Shown piece after piece: positions 17,289-25,703 of a DNA stretch of 64,000 bases. Under the pieces are notes generated by a model. The model was given only the letters and a program-made list of their open reading frames with translations, was not told where the DNA came from and ran no database searches. Position 1 is the stretch's first letter. Each line of letters opens with the position of its first letter. This DNA is from Parasphingorhabdus halotolerans (GTDB lineage: Bacteria > Pseudomonadota > Alphaproteobacteria > Sphingomonadales > Sphingomonadaceae), in NCBI RefSeq assembly GCF_012516475.1, contig NZ_CP051217.1, positions 3,205,180 through 3,269,179 of the forward strand. The letters are read 5' to 3'. Position numbers and translations under genes: made by a program.

Positions 17289-18746
17289 ATGAATATTAAA
17301 TTTGCCAGCAAACGGCCCGCTAAAATCGATGCCATAGCTTACGCCATTAAAAAAGATGGTCTTGATGATGCGGATATTAGATTGGAGCAATCGGAATTGA
17401 TTCGGACAGCGGCCAAAGCGGCGCGCTTTGAAGGCAAGGCCGGTGAGATTTTCGAGACATTCGTCAGCGAATCTGGTGAAACTTTGCGTGTCATTTTGGC
17501 CGGCACTGGCAAGGGCAAGTCTGCGAATTTGGAAGCGGCAGGTGGCGCAACCGTGGCAAAGATTTTGACATCCGGTGCCAGGCATCTGGCCATTGACCCG
17601 CTGGATCTGAATAAGGACGATCTGGCACGTTTCATGTTTGGTGCAAAACTGCGCAGTTGGCGGATTGACAAATATCGCACCACCATGCCGGAGAATACCA
17701 AACCGACGTTGGAAACTATCACCGTGCTGGATACGGATATGGAGTCGGCCAAGGCCTGGACGGATCTTGCTGCTGTTGCGGAAGGCGTTTCGCTTACCCG
17801 CGAATTGGTTTCCGAACCTGCTAATGTCATCTATCCCGAAAGCTTTGTAGCGCGTTGCGAGGAACTCAAAGATCTGGGCGTTGAATTTCAGGTTCTTGGT
17901 CAGGAAGAAATGGAAAAGCTCGGCATGGGCGCGCTGCTTGGTGTTTCGCAGGGATCCGTAAGGCCACCGCGGCTTCTTGCGATGCGCTGGGACGGGACCG
18001 ATGGCAAGCAGAAGACACCATTGGCGCTCGTCGGCAAAGGCGTAACTTTTGATACTGGCGGAATTTCGCTGAAGCCGGGCCCGGGAATGGGCGATATGAA
18101 ATTTGATATGGGCGGTGCTGGCGCTGTTGCTGGTACCATGAAAGCGCTCGCCAGCCGCAAGGCAAAGGCGCATGTTGTGGGCGTTTGCGGTCTCGTCGAG
18201 AATATGCCTGATGGTAATGCGCAGCGTCCAGGCGATATTGTTACAAGCATGAGCGGACAAACGATTGAGGTTTTGAACACCGACGCTGAAGGCCGCCTCG
18301 TTCTTTGTGATGCGCTCCACTGGACACAGGAAATATATAAGCCGGAGGTTGTGATCAATCTCGCAACATTGACCGGCGCTATTATTATTTCGCTGGGTGA
18401 CCAGCATGCCGGTTGCTTCTGCAATGACGATGACTTGGCTGAAGATTTGCTCGAAGCGGGCAAAAAATCAGGTGATCCGCTATGGCGTTTCCCGCTTAGC
18501 TCAGCCTATGACAAGATGATCAATTCTCCCATCGCCGATATGCAAAATATTGGTGGCAAGGGTGCCGGATCGATTACCGCAGCCCAGTTTCTCAAGCGGT
18601 TTATCAAAGACGGTGTGAAATGGTCTCATCTCGATATTGCTGGCATGGTGTGGGCGGATAAGGCTGGGCCCTTGTGGGACAAAGGAGCGACAGGCTTTGG
18701 TGTGCGGTTGCTCAACCAGTATATTATTGACCATCACGAACAATAA
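17289..18746 (+). CDS. pepA: Leucyl aminopeptidase (M17 family)
   Basis: PepA is a hexameric dizinc aminopeptidase that removes N-terminal residues from peptides; some homologues also bind DNA. The 485-residue protein has a variable N-terminal domain to about residue 165 and a catalytic domain with LVGKGVTFDTGGISLKPG (metal-binding Lys and Asp), DMKFDMGGAGAVAGTM, and the M17 signature NTDAEGRLVL. The length is normal. The 392-residue open frame on the opposite strand is a shadow. holC follows after 13 bases; the pepA-holC order is common in proteobacteria. Confidence 0.96.
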   Translation: MNIKFASKRPAKIDAIAYAIKKDGLDDADIRLEQSELIRTAAKAARFEGKAGEIFETFVSESGETLRVILAGTGKGKSANLEAAGGATVAKILTSGARHLAIDPLDLNKDDLARFMFGAKLRSWRIDKYRTTMPENTKPTLETITVLDTDMESAKAWTDLAAVAEGVSLTRELVSEPANVIYPESFVARCEELKDLGVEFQVLGQEEMEKLGMGALLGVSQGSVRPPRLLAMRWDGTDGKQKTPLALVGKGVTFDTGGISLKPGPGMGDMKFDMGGAGAVAGTMKALASRKAKAHVVGVCGLVENMPDGNAQRPGDIVTSMSGQTIEVLNTDAEGRLVLCDALHWTQEIYKPEVVINLATLTGAIIISLGDQHAGCFCNDDDLAEDLLEAGKKSGDPLWRFPLSSAYDKMINSPIADMQNIGGKGAGSITAAQFLKRFIKDGVKWSHLDIAGMVWADKAGPLWDKGATGFGVRLLNQYIIDHHEQ

Positions 18747-18759
18747 AGCGGATTGATCG

Positions 18760-19197
18760 TTGCAGGTCGATTTTTATCATTTGACCCGCGATCCGGCGGA
18801 TAGACTATTGCCAATGATCGCGCAAAAGACGCTGGACGGTGACTCGCGACTGCTCGTGGTGTCGGCGGACTTCGATCAGATTGAAAAAATCAGTGCGGCG
18901 CTTTGGCAATCGAAGCCGGAGAGTTTTCTGGCGCATGGTCTTGCCGGTAGCGAAGAGGAAAGCGCGCAACCGATATTGATTTCTGATGATTGTGCAGCGG
19001 CTAACGGGGCCACTTACATCGCGTTGGCGGACGGCATATGGCGCGATGAAGCATTGGCATTTGAACGGGTGTTCTATCTCTTCACGCCAGATCATATAGA
19101 CAACGCTCGAACGGCATGGCGCAATCTGACAACCAATGACGATGCTACGCCGCGCTACTGGAAACAAGATGGTGGTCGCTGGGTCGAAGGCCCCTGA
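18760..19197 (+). CDS. holC: DNA polymerase III chi subunit
   Basis: HolC links the clamp loader of DNA polymerase III to SSB. The 145-residue protein has the chi-family N-terminus QVDFYHLTRDPADRLLP, QKTLDGDSRLLVVS, ALW about 20 residues on, a FLAHG segment, ALADG and the C-terminal YWKQDGGRWVE. The start is a TTG at 18760, 13 bases after pepA; no ATG fits the conserved N-terminus. Co-transcription with pepA is likely. Confidence 0.9.
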   Translation: MQVDFYHLTRDPADRLLPMIAQKTLDGDSRLLVVSADFDQIEKISAALWQSKPESFLAHGLAGSEEESAQPILISDDCAAANGATYIALADGIWRDEALAFERVFYLFTPDHIDNARTAWRNLTTNDDATPRYWKQDGGRWVEGP

Positions 19198-19300
19198 GTT
19201 TTCGCCGTTTCAATTATGATATTATCCTAGATTTGCTCTTTTCCGCTTTTGCAGATAATTCTGTTCACCGGTCGCGCCATAGCTTGATGGAGCCTTTCGC

Positions 19301-19810
19301 ATGCGCAAATATCTTATCCTACCCCTCGCACTCCTCGCCGTTTCTTGCGGCAGTAATGACGATGAGGTCGCTTCCGGCACCTTTGACGACGGTGATGGCG
19401 GCAAAGCCAGCTATTCGGTCAAAGGCGATGATGGCGATAGCGAAGTCACCATTAAAACCGACAAAGGCGAAGTCCGCATTTCCGGCGGCGAGAAAGCCAG
19501 GGGTTCGCTTCCCATGGGCCTCAAGCTATATCCGGGCGCAGAAATTCAAAGCAGCATGACGGGTTCAGGCGAAGGGTCTACCGGCGCGATGCTCACGTTC
19601 AAAACCGATGCCGACAAAGACAAAGTGATCGATTTTTACAAGGATCAGGTCAAATCCAAAGGTCTTGAGGTCAAAGCCGAGGTCAACACCGGCGCAATGA
19701 AGATGATTAGCGCAGCCAACAAGGATAGGGAGAGCGGAGTCAATGTGTCAGCCACCGACGATGGCAGCGGCGGCACACAGGTGACGGTGATTGCTGGCGG
19801 GAACGGCTGA
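19301..19810 (+). CDS. Predicted lipoprotein, unknown function
   Basis: A 169-residue protein with the signal peptide MRKYLILPLALLAVSC; AVSC is an acceptable lipobox, so a lipid anchor on Cys16 is likely. The mature part starts with a Gly/Asp-rich linker and a repetitive beta-like stretch (SEVTIKTDKGEVRISGGEK), then a region with LPMGLKLYPGAEIQSSM and FKTDADKDKVIDFYKDQVKS, reminiscent of small alpha/beta domains in envelope proteins. No enzymatic motif is seen. It sits alone between holC and ndk with about 100 bases on each side. Confidence 0.75.
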   Translation: MRKYLILPLALLAVSCGSNDDEVASGTFDDGDGGKASYSVKGDDGDSEVTIKTDKGEVRISGGEKARGSLPMGLKLYPGAEIQSSMTGSGEGSTGAMLTFKTDADKDKVIDFYKDQVKSKGLEVKAEVNTGAMKMISAANKDRESGVNVSATDDGSGGTQVTVIAGGNG

Positions 19811-19895
19811 GACCACCAAAAAACTTGCGGCAATGCAATGCACTCGCTAAGGGCGGCGCAACTCAATTTTATCCCCTTATTCACGGAGCAATATC

Positions 19896-20318
19896 ATGGC
19901 CGGTACACGGACATTTTCGATCATTAAACCAGACGCAACCCGCCGCAATCTGACCGGCGCGATCACCGCCAAGCTTGAAGAAGCGGGTCTGCGTGTAATT
20001 GCTTCCAAGCGCATTCATATGACCCGCGATCAGGCGGAAGGCTTTTACGCCGTTCATAAAGAACGTCCTTTCTTTGGCGAACTGGTTGACTTCATGATCA
20101 GCGGACCGGTTGTTGTTCAGGTACTCGAAGGCGAAAATGCGATGCAGCGTAACCGTGACATCATGGGCGCGACCAATCCAAAGGATGCTGCGCCAGGCAC
20201 GATCCGCGCCGAATTCGCCGAAAGCATTGAAGCAAATAGCGTCCACGGTTCGGACAGCGATGAAAATGCCGAAATCGAAATTGCGCATTTCTTTAGCAAA
20301 GACGAGATCGTCGGGTAA
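19896..20318 (+). CDS. ndk: Nucleoside diphosphate kinase
   Basis: Ndk exchanges the gamma phosphate between NTPs and NDPs through a phosphohistidine. The 140-residue length is standard. Motifs are [17 protein letters not shown] at the start, [14 protein letters not shown] mid-protein, [15 protein letters not shown], and the active-site [16 protein letters not shown] with the phosphorylated His. CACGGAGCAATATC precedes the ATG. A GC-rich hairpin without a T tract follows at about 20333-20351. Confidence 0.97.
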   Translation: MAGTRTFSIIKPDATRRNLTGAITAKLEEAGLRVIASKRIHMTRDQAEGFYAVHKERPFFGELVDFMISGPVVVQVLEGENAMQRNRDIMGATNPKDAAPGTIRAEFAESIEANSVHGSDSDENAEIEIAHFFSKDEIVG

Positions 20319-20361
20319 GCAATCCGCGCCGCCCCGGCTTAAGTCGGGGGGATGATTCCAG

Positions 20362-20838
20362 TCAACTTGTGACCGCCGCGCTGCTGGCTTCGCTGGCGCG
20401 TTCCCAGTCATGGACCGCTTCGCGGCGGACGATAATCCAGCTTCCTTCGCGTTTTTTTAGCGTATCGCAATAGCGCCCGGCTACGATCCAGTCGGTTGCT
20501 TTGCCTTGTGTTTCACAGGCTGCAAAATCCGGGTTTCCCGGTTCGATGTAGTGATAGGCGACAAAATTGGCCTCGGTTTCTGCGGTTTGTCCATCTTCCG
20601 ACAGGTTAATGTGAACATTTGAAATCGAATGATGCGTGCCGGGAATGCACTTTAATACGTCGCTGGCAAAGCCGATAAATTCATCCGGCGGCCCGCTATA
20701 GTCGCCATGCTTATGCACATGATCGTCAGCAAAGCACGAGCGGACCAGCGCCCAGTCGCGCCGGTCGATGCCCTTGCAATAGCGGTGCAGCACATCGCGG
20801 ATTTCTTCGCGTGCCGATAGCGCTTCCAGTGTATACAT
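20362..20838 (-). CDS. SnoaL-like (NTF2-fold) protein
   Basis: A 158-residue single-domain protein of the SnoaL-like/NTF2 superfamily. The start LEALSAREEIRDVLHRYCKG, IDRRDWALVRSCFADD and VHINLSEDGQTAETEANFVA are the usual features of the cone-shaped fold, used by small isomerases, dehydratases and binding proteins. The ATG at 20838 has GGGAGTGGAGA directly upstream; the longer open frame is not supported by a ribosome site. It diverges from the SDR gene at 20921 across 82 bases, so the pair may share a regulator and a pathway. The substrate is unknown. Confidence 0.85.
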   Translation of the reverse strand: MYTLEALSAREEIRDVLHRYCKGIDRRDWALVRSCFADDHVHKHGDYSGPPDEFIGFASDVLKCIPGTHHSISNVHINLSEDGQTAETEANFVAYHYIEPGNPDFAACETQGKATDWIVAGRYCDTLKKREGSWIIVRREAVHDWERASEASSAAVTS

Positions 20839-20920
20839 TCTCCACTCCCTCTTTTTGCCAGTGTCATTCTTTCGAAGCGAGACTAGCTTCTTCATCAGGA
20901 CATCGACCGGAAGGATAAGC

Positions 20921-21694
20921 ATGGGCAGGCTCGAAGGCAAAGTGGCAATAATAACAGGTGCAGCCAAGGGGCTGGGTGAGGCCGATGCGCGGATGTTTGC
21001 CCGAGAAGGGGCGACTGTAATACTTACGGATATGGACGAAGATAATGGAAACCGTGTCGCGGCTGAAATCGGTGATGCAGCAGAGTTCCATGTCCAGGAT
21101 GTGCGCGATGAGCAGGGCTGGGAAGATCTGATCGCCGATGTGGTCACGCGCCATGGCAAACTGGATGTGCTGGTCAACAATGCCGGTGTCGTCGAGCCCG
21201 GCACTATTGAGTCGCAAACCGCTGAAGAATGGCGCTTCGTCATGGCGGTGAGCGCCGATGGCACATTCTTTGGCTGCAAATATGCGGTTCCAGCAATGAA
21301 AGCATCGGGCGGCGGGTCGATTATCAACATGGCCTCCATCGCTTCGGTGCAGGGCGAACCGGTGGTGGTCGCCTATGCCGCAGCAAAAGGCGCGGTGGAA
21401 AGCCTGACCCGCAGCGTTGCGGTCCACAGTGCGAATAATGGTTATAATATCCGCTGCAACAGCGTCCATCCGGCGGGAATTTTGACGCCGATGGTAGAAC
21501 AAATTGGCCCGAAGATGATGGGCCGCGACGACCTGCGGCCCAATAGCGAAGGGCCAGCAGCAAGCGCTTTGGGCGAACCGGATGATATCGCCAACACCGT
21601 GCTTTTCCTCGCGTCGGACGAAAGCAAATTCATCAACGGCGCGGCGATCCGGGTGGATAATGCCAAGTCGGTCGTTGAGGGCGTCGTGGCCTGA
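20921..21694 (+). CDS. Short-chain dehydrogenase/reductase (SDR)
   Basis: A classical NAD(P)-dependent SDR of 257 residues. The nucleotide-binding motif TGAAKGLGEA lies at about residues 13-22, VLVNNAGVV follows near residue 80, and the catalytic Ser-Tyr-Lys set appears as SIINMASIAS and YAAAKGA. An acidic residue in TDMDEDN after the second strand suggests preference for NAD. The ATG at 20921 has GGAAGGAT seven bases upstream. Substrate unknown; pairing with a SnoaL-like protein suggests a catabolic or secondary oxidation step. Confidence 0.9.
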   Translation: MGRLEGKVAIITGAAKGLGEADARMFAREGATVILTDMDEDNGNRVAAEIGDAAEFHVQDVRDEQGWEDLIADVVTRHGKLDVLVNNAGVVEPGTIESQTAEEWRFVMAVSADGTFFGCKYAVPAMKASGGGSIINMASIASVQGEPVVVAYAAAKGAVESLTRSVAVHSANNGYNIRCNSVHPAGILTPMVEQIGPKMMGRDDLRPNSEGPAASALGEPDDIANTVLFLASDESKFINGAAIRVDNAKSVVEGVVA

Positions 21695-21779
21695 TTTTGC
21701 TCGCTCACGCTCGCTGCGCGTCCACATCCGTGGCTGGTGCCGAAGCAAAGGCGAATGCTTTTGCGCATCAAAAAGGCGC

Positions 21780-21863
21780 GTAATAAAATTACAAAGTTTA
21801 GGAAAGTAAGTCCTGTTCGTGCGCGCGCCCGCGCCCGCGCGTAGCAAGAAGCGTTCCCAACAT
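21780..21863 (-). repeat. Dispersed intergenic repeat, copy 2 (inverted relative to copy 1)
   Basis: Read on the minus strand this element starts TGTTGGGAACGCTTCTTGC, continues with an alternating GC core and ends CTTTCCTAAACTTTGTAAT, matching 9157-9241 along its whole length with a few changes in the core. It fills most of the space between the SDR gene and the next gene. Confidence 0.85.
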
Positions 21864-21959
21864 CGCGTAAGCCACAGAATTAAAGGGGTGTCCGCCATTG
21901 CCACGCTGCGCTCCGCTCCTCGCAACGACGTTCTTGGTTCGAAGGAAAATGTCACTGGC

Positions 21960-22511
21960 CTAAACCGGATCGTCATTGTCATCGGCTGCCATATCACCAT
22001 CATCGCCAAACCCCGTGCGCACTTCCGGTTTGATCGCGTCCAGCAGCGCTGGCATCCGGTTGCGCGAGATGGCCATCGGGTCAATCTGCACCCCGCCAAT
22101 CTGCACGCCGGAAAGATTGCCATAGCGCAGCGCATCGCTGTGGCTGAGCAGGAACATCAGCAGCTTGTCCGAATAACGCCGTTTGGTAGAAACCACCTCG
22201 CCATCCTTGATCGTCTCTTCGCACACCCCATTGAGCGCACGATCAAAAGCAACCGAGGTCAGCCGCGTACTCGCCAAGCGCAGCGCATCATTCCACGCAT
22301 TAAGAAAATTATCAGCCTCGGGCTTCAACCGGAAGCGATAGGCGGACTGCGCCGACATTCCTGCCTGCCGACTGGCGTGGTCGACACATCCGGTTTCCGA
22401 TAAAGTTTCCAGAAAACGCCTTTGCCTGTTGGCGGTCCAGCCATCATGGCGGCCATTGGTGGGAACGGGTTCGTAGTCGGGTATAGCTCCGGCTGCTGCG
22501 GGTTGATTCAT
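21960..22511 (-). CDS. Conserved protein of unknown function, terminase small-subunit-like
   Basis: A 183-residue protein (ATG at 22511; an in-frame GTG four codons earlier is possible). The centre, WTANRQRRFLETLSETG followed by DHASRQAGMSAQSAYRFR, looks like a helix-turn-helix of the type in phage small terminases or transposase-like DNA-binding proteins. The C-terminus is acidic (DDGDMAADDNDDPV). No large terminase, portal or integrase gene is nearby, so this is not evidence of a prophage. The role is unknown; DNA binding is inferred from the pattern only. Confidence 0.65.
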   Translation of the reverse strand: MNQPAAAGAIPDYEPVPTNGRHDGWTANRQRRFLETLSETGCVDHASRQAGMSAQSAYRFRLKPEADNFLNAWNDALRLASTRLTSVAFDRALNGVCEETIKDGEVVSTKRRYSDKLLMFLLSHSDALRYGNLSGVQIGGVQIDPMAISRNRMPALLDAIKPEVRTGFGDDGDMAADDNDDPV

Positions 22512-22799
22512 ATGAGGTTCCACATTAGGTTAGTATTTGATTGTATAATAACCGATATGGTAAAATGTAGGAAAGGAGAGATTTACATGGCGCGGTGACA
22601 GGGTTTGCCATGCAAAGTTGATAGGTGGGGCATTAGGATGGCATTGGACAGCGGCTAGTGGGCGGGAAACGGAACGACAGCTTTAATATTGCCAATGACC
22701 GCTTCATCCCGAAAACAGGCTTCTCGATGTTGAAGGTTCAGAAATCACCGTAGATAATAAACGGTTGCAGGCCAGAGATTTTACTCTCATCTAGTGTCC
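22512..22799. other. Intergenic region upstream of the ECF sigma gene
   Basis: 288 bases holding the divergent promoters of the terminase-like gene and the sigma factor. The only distinct signal is AAAGGAG followed by ATG GCG CGG TGA at 22587-22598, a three-codon frame behind a strong ribosome-binding site. No full gene, repeat or hairpin terminator is seen. Confidence 0.5.
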
Positions 22800-23381
22800 A
22801 TGAGTGTGGATGAGTATGCCAAAAAAAATGCAGGGCAAAGCAAAGAACATTTGCTTGATGTCATGGCAGGTGTCGCGAACCGGGACCGAGCGGCGCTGGC
22901 GGAACTTTACGAACTAACCTCTGCGAAACTATTTGGCATTTCGCTTCGTATCTGTGGTGATAGGTCGGCTGCGGAGGATGTCCTTCAGGAAGTGTTTATA
23001 AAAATCTGGCACCGTGCTGATCAATATCAGGCCGGGACTTATAGCCCGATTTCCTGGCTCTCGGTCATCGCTCGCAATGCCGCGATCGACTGGCGACGGA
23101 AATACGGCAACGAGCGATTTAATGAAGAAGCTGTGATTGATATCATTGCCGATGATTCGCCTTTGGGTGATGCTGTAATTGAAGAGAAACAGCAGAAGGC
23201 TCGAATCATGCACTGTCTGGAACAATTGGGTGATGAACAGAACAAGCCGATTCGATCGGCATTTTTTGGCGGGTTCACCTATGACGAACTTGCCAAGCAG
23301 AATGGTGTCCCGCTCAGCACGATGAAGAGCCGCATCAGACGAGGATTGATGAACCTAAAAAAGTGCCTTGAAGATGATTGA
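22800..23381 (+). CDS. ECF-family RNA polymerase sigma factor
   Basis: A 193-residue extracytoplasmic-function sigma factor (ATG at 22800; a GTG two codons earlier is also possible). Region 2 is seen as LAELYELTSAKLFGISLRI, then AAEDVLQEVFIKIWHRADQY, and region 4 as RSAFFGGFTYDELAKQNGVP followed by LSTMKSRIRRGL. It is most like the SigK/RpoE group that pairs with RskA anti-sigma factors, and an RskA-like gene overlaps its end. It should direct a stress regulon, often its own operon; no target promoter could be identified by eye. Confidence 0.92.
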   Translation: MSVDEYAKKNAGQSKEHLLDVMAGVANRDRAALAELYELTSAKLFGISLRICGDRSAAEDVLQEVFIKIWHRADQYQAGTYSPISWLSVIARNAAIDWRRKYGNERFNEEAVIDIIADDSPLGDAVIEEKQQKARIMHCLEQLGDEQNKPIRSAFFGGFTYDELAKQNGVPLSTMKSRIRRGLMNLKKCLEDD

Positions 23382-24132
23382 TCTGCCAAAAGATCTTGAT
23401 GATCGCGATCTGCTCGCGGCGGAACTGGTGCTTGGACTGATTGAAGGCGATGACTTGGCGGAAACATTGCGTTTACGTCTTTCTGATCGTGCGTTTGCAC
23501 AGACAGTCGAGAAATGGGAAGCGCATCTGGCACCGCTGTTTGACCATGTTCCCGAGCAGCAGGCTCCAGATCGAATTTTGCAAGCAATCGAAGCGCGGCT
23601 TGATGTGAGACGTGATGGAAGCGATCAGAGCGATGCCACAGACGAAGTCGTCGATCATTCGCTTATTGACCGCTTGAAGCGCTGGCGTGCGGCTGCAATT
23701 GTCGGCGGCACGGTTGCCGCGTCGCTCGCCCTGGCTTTGCTGGTCAGACCTTCGCCGGTTGTCGTGACGGAAAGTCGGCCGCAACAACAGGTGGTGGCTC
23801 CGCAACTTATTGCCCAACTTACCGGCGAACAGGAAGGCCTGTCGGTCGCGACCCGGTATGATGAGGATAGTGGCCAGTTACATGTTATTATTCAGGGAAT
23901 CGAACCTGGTAACGGTGCACCTGTATTATGGGTCGTTCCCGCCGATGGCACACCGCGTGCGCTCGGAGTGTTGCCAACTGATCGGGACGGCAGCCTGCAA
24001 ATCGACCCCAATTATAGCGGCTTTATCGACGCCGGTTCCGTGCTCGCGATAACCATTGAAGATCCGGACGGCGCGCCTTACAAAGCACCAACTACGCCTA
24101 TTATTGCTTCGGGCACACTTTCAAAAATCTAG
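23374..24132 (+). CDS. Anti-sigma factor, RskA-like membrane protein
   Basis: A 252-residue single-pass membrane protein whose ATG at 23374 lies inside the last codons of the sigma gene, so the two are coupled. The N-terminal cytoplasmic part (LAAELVLGLIEGDDL, then VEKWEAHLAPLFDHV) matches the anti-sigma domain of RskA, without a zinc motif. One transmembrane helix spans about residues 112-130 (AAIVGGTVAASLALALLV). The periplasmic domain (GNGAPVLWVVPADGTPRALG to IASGTLSKI) is the RskA C-terminal domain. It should hold the sigma factor at the membrane until a signal leads to its cleavage. Confidence 0.9.
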   Translation: MIDLPKDLDDRDLLAAELVLGLIEGDDLAETLRLRLSDRAFAQTVEKWEAHLAPLFDHVPEQQAPDRILQAIEARLDVRRDGSDQSDATDEVVDHSLIDRLKRWRAAAIVGGTVAASLALALLVRPSPVVVTESRPQQQVVAPQLIAQLTGEQEGLSVATRYDEDSGQLHVIIQGIEPGNGAPVLWVVPADGTPRALGVLPTDRDGSLQIDPNYSGFIDAGSVLAITIEDPDGAPYKAPTTPIIASGTLSKI

Positions 24133-24387
24133 CGAATATCTTAGGATATTTGAGATTACGGTGACAAATTGCGGCGACCGTTTACTAATTAGCGAGTAAT
24201 TTGAACAGCGGCTTTTCGGTAAGTTAAATCGGCTTTGAATGTCCACAATCGGGGCGATACCTGAACGGCGGTTATCTCATTCTTGGCGTCCTTTGTTTCG
24301 CGCAGCTAATCGGTGATTTTCCGCTAATCGTTATTCCCGATTTCAAGCGGTCTCCCTTGCAGCAATAAATCCTGATATGGCATCACC

Positions 24388-24846
24388 ATGACCCACGATC
24401 CCATACCCATGATTCAATCGATAATCGATCATCCCGAAATGAGCGATGGCGCGCCTCCGTTTACGCGTCGGATGGGTTTTGATAAATATATGCGGTTTAC
24501 CCGGGTTGCTGTGGGCGAATTTGATCTGGAATGGACGGTTGAGCAGGAACTTTGCCACGTTGATGGCTTTGTTCAGGGCGGCATTACGGTGGTGGTAGCC
24601 GATGTTGCGCAAAGTTTTGCGTTCTGGTCGACCAGCACAACGCCCGAAGCCTATTCGACCACGGATTTTCACACCCGCTATTTGCGCCCGATCCGGGCTG
24701 GCAAAGTGGTGCGGGTCGAGAGCCGGGTGAACAATCGTTCGAAACGAACCGCCGCTATCGAGTCGCGGTTCATGGATAGTGAAACCGGCAAACTTCTGGC
24801 GATTGTGACCGGCGGCTGGGTGGTCGTTGAGCGCAACATCGGGTAG
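24388..24846 (+). CDS. Hotdog-fold thioesterase, PaaI-like
   Basis: A 152-residue single hotdog domain of the PaaI/YdiI thioesterase family, which hydrolyses acyl-CoA thioesters. Visible features are the strand FDLEWTVEQELCHVDGFVQG, with the His-x-x-Gly pattern followed by GGITVVVADVAQSFAF, and the pair HTRYLRPIRAGKVVRVESRV and LAIVTGGWVVVE. Length fits the family. Upstream lie 255 bases of featureless spacer after the anti-sigma gene. The acyl substrate is unknown. Confidence 0.85.
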   Translation: MTHDPIPMIQSIIDHPEMSDGAPPFTRRMGFDKYMRFTRVAVGEFDLEWTVEQELCHVDGFVQGGITVVVADVAQSFAFWSTSTTPEAYSTTDFHTRYLRPIRAGKVVRVESRVNNRSKRTAAIESRFMDSETGKLLAIVTGGWVVVERNIG

Positions 24847-24990
24847 CATTTTCCCGTTTGGCGGGGCTGGATGATATGGGAAGGCGATAAGACCGCAAGA
24901 CGTGTATTGGATCGGCCGTTGAAGCTCCTGGTAAAATTAAGCGAGCGGCATAGCTTGCCTTGTGTCTCTCTAATCGACTAAGTTGCAAGC

Positions 24991-25647
24991 ATGTCGGAAA
25001 CCGAAACCTCCCGAAGCGAAGACCCCCGTAAGATATCCGAGGTGGGATTGCCCAAGGCCGCTGTCCGCAAGCTTATCGAGAATAGCCCGATTGCTTCGGT
25101 CATCAGCAATCCGCGGTTGCCCGATAATCCGATCATTGCCTCCAACGAAGCATTTAGCGCGCTTACCGGTTATGATGCCGATTTTATTATCGGGCGGAAC
25201 TGCCGGTTTCTTGCCGGAGAGGCCACCGAACCGTGGCTTACCGAAGAAATTCGCCGCGGCGTGCGCGAGCGAAAGTCCGTGCTGGTTGAAATCCTGAATT
25301 ATAAAAAAGACGGCACACCGTTTCAAAATGCGGTACTGGTGGCCCCGCTGTTTGATGATGATGGCGAGCTGGAATATTTCCTTGGTTCGCAGGTGGAAAT
25401 GGAGAGCGATGGCCCTAGTCTTGTTAAAGCAAGGCGAATGCGCGCGGTGTCGATCGTCAAAGATTTATCAAAACGCCAACGTGAAGTTCTGAATTTCATC
25501 GCAAAAGGCTTCCTAAACAAACAGATCGCCTACGAGCTTAATTTGAGCGAACGGACGATCAAAATGCATCGGTCGATATTGATGAAACGACTTAATGTAC
25601 CCAGCGCTGCGGATATGGTGCGCATCGCGGTGGAAGCGGGGATGTAG
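24991..25647 (+). CDS. Blue-light LOV-HTH transcription factor (EL222-like)
   Basis: A 218-residue photoreceptor-regulator. Residues about 25-137 form a LOV-type PAS domain: [18 protein letters not shown], then GRNCRFLAG with the adduct-forming cysteine at residue 71 (codon 25201-25203), and [18 protein letters not shown]. Residues about 158-213 form a LuxR-type HTH ([33 protein letters not shown]). Order, length and sequence closely follow EL222 of Erythrobacter litoralis, in which blue light makes a flavin-cysteinyl adduct, frees the HTH and allows dimerisation on DNA. No histidine kinase is adjacent. A palindrome and an RNA candidate lie directly downstream. Confidence 0.93.
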   Translation: MSETETSRSEDPRKISEVGLPKAAVRKLIENSPIASVISNPRLPDNPIIASNEAFSALTGYDADFIIGRNCRFLAGEATEPWLTEEIRRGVRERKSVLVEILNYKKDGTPFQNAVLVAPLFDDDGELEYFLGSQVEMESDGPSLVKARRMRAVSIVKDLSKRQREVLNFIAKGFLNKQIAYELNLSERTIKMHRSILMKRLNVPSAADMVRIAVEAGM

Positions 25648-25648
25648 G

Positions 25649-25670
25649 CATACGGTCCTAGTACCGTATG
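25649..25670. promoter_or_regulatory. Perfect palindrome, possible LOV-HTH operator
   Basis: CATACGGT and ACCGTATG are perfect inverted 8-mers around CCTAGT, starting two bases after the LOV-HTH stop codon. The inner 12 bases GGTCCTAGTACC agree at 11 of 12 positions, on either strand, with the EL222 binding consensus as I recall it (RGNCYWWRGNCY). There is no T tract, so a terminator is less likely. The centre is about 45 bases upstream of the predicted start of the RNA candidate at 25704. Confidence 0.45.
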
Positions 25671-25703
25671 GCCGGTCTAATCTGTTTGATCTATCTATAA
25701 GAA

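Noticed and set aside
17229..18407. 392-residue open frame antisense to pepA
   Set aside because: Composition is His/Arg/Phe-rich as expected of a shadow frame; pepA itself has all M17 motifs.
20864..22135. Long minus-strand open frame of 423 residues
   Set aside because: It runs antisense through the SDR gene, the repeat and the terminase-like gene, has no ribosome site and matches no family.
22671..22675. GGAAC upstream of the ECF sigma gene as a possible EcfG general-stress promoter
   Set aside because: No GTT or CGTT element follows at 16-17 bases.
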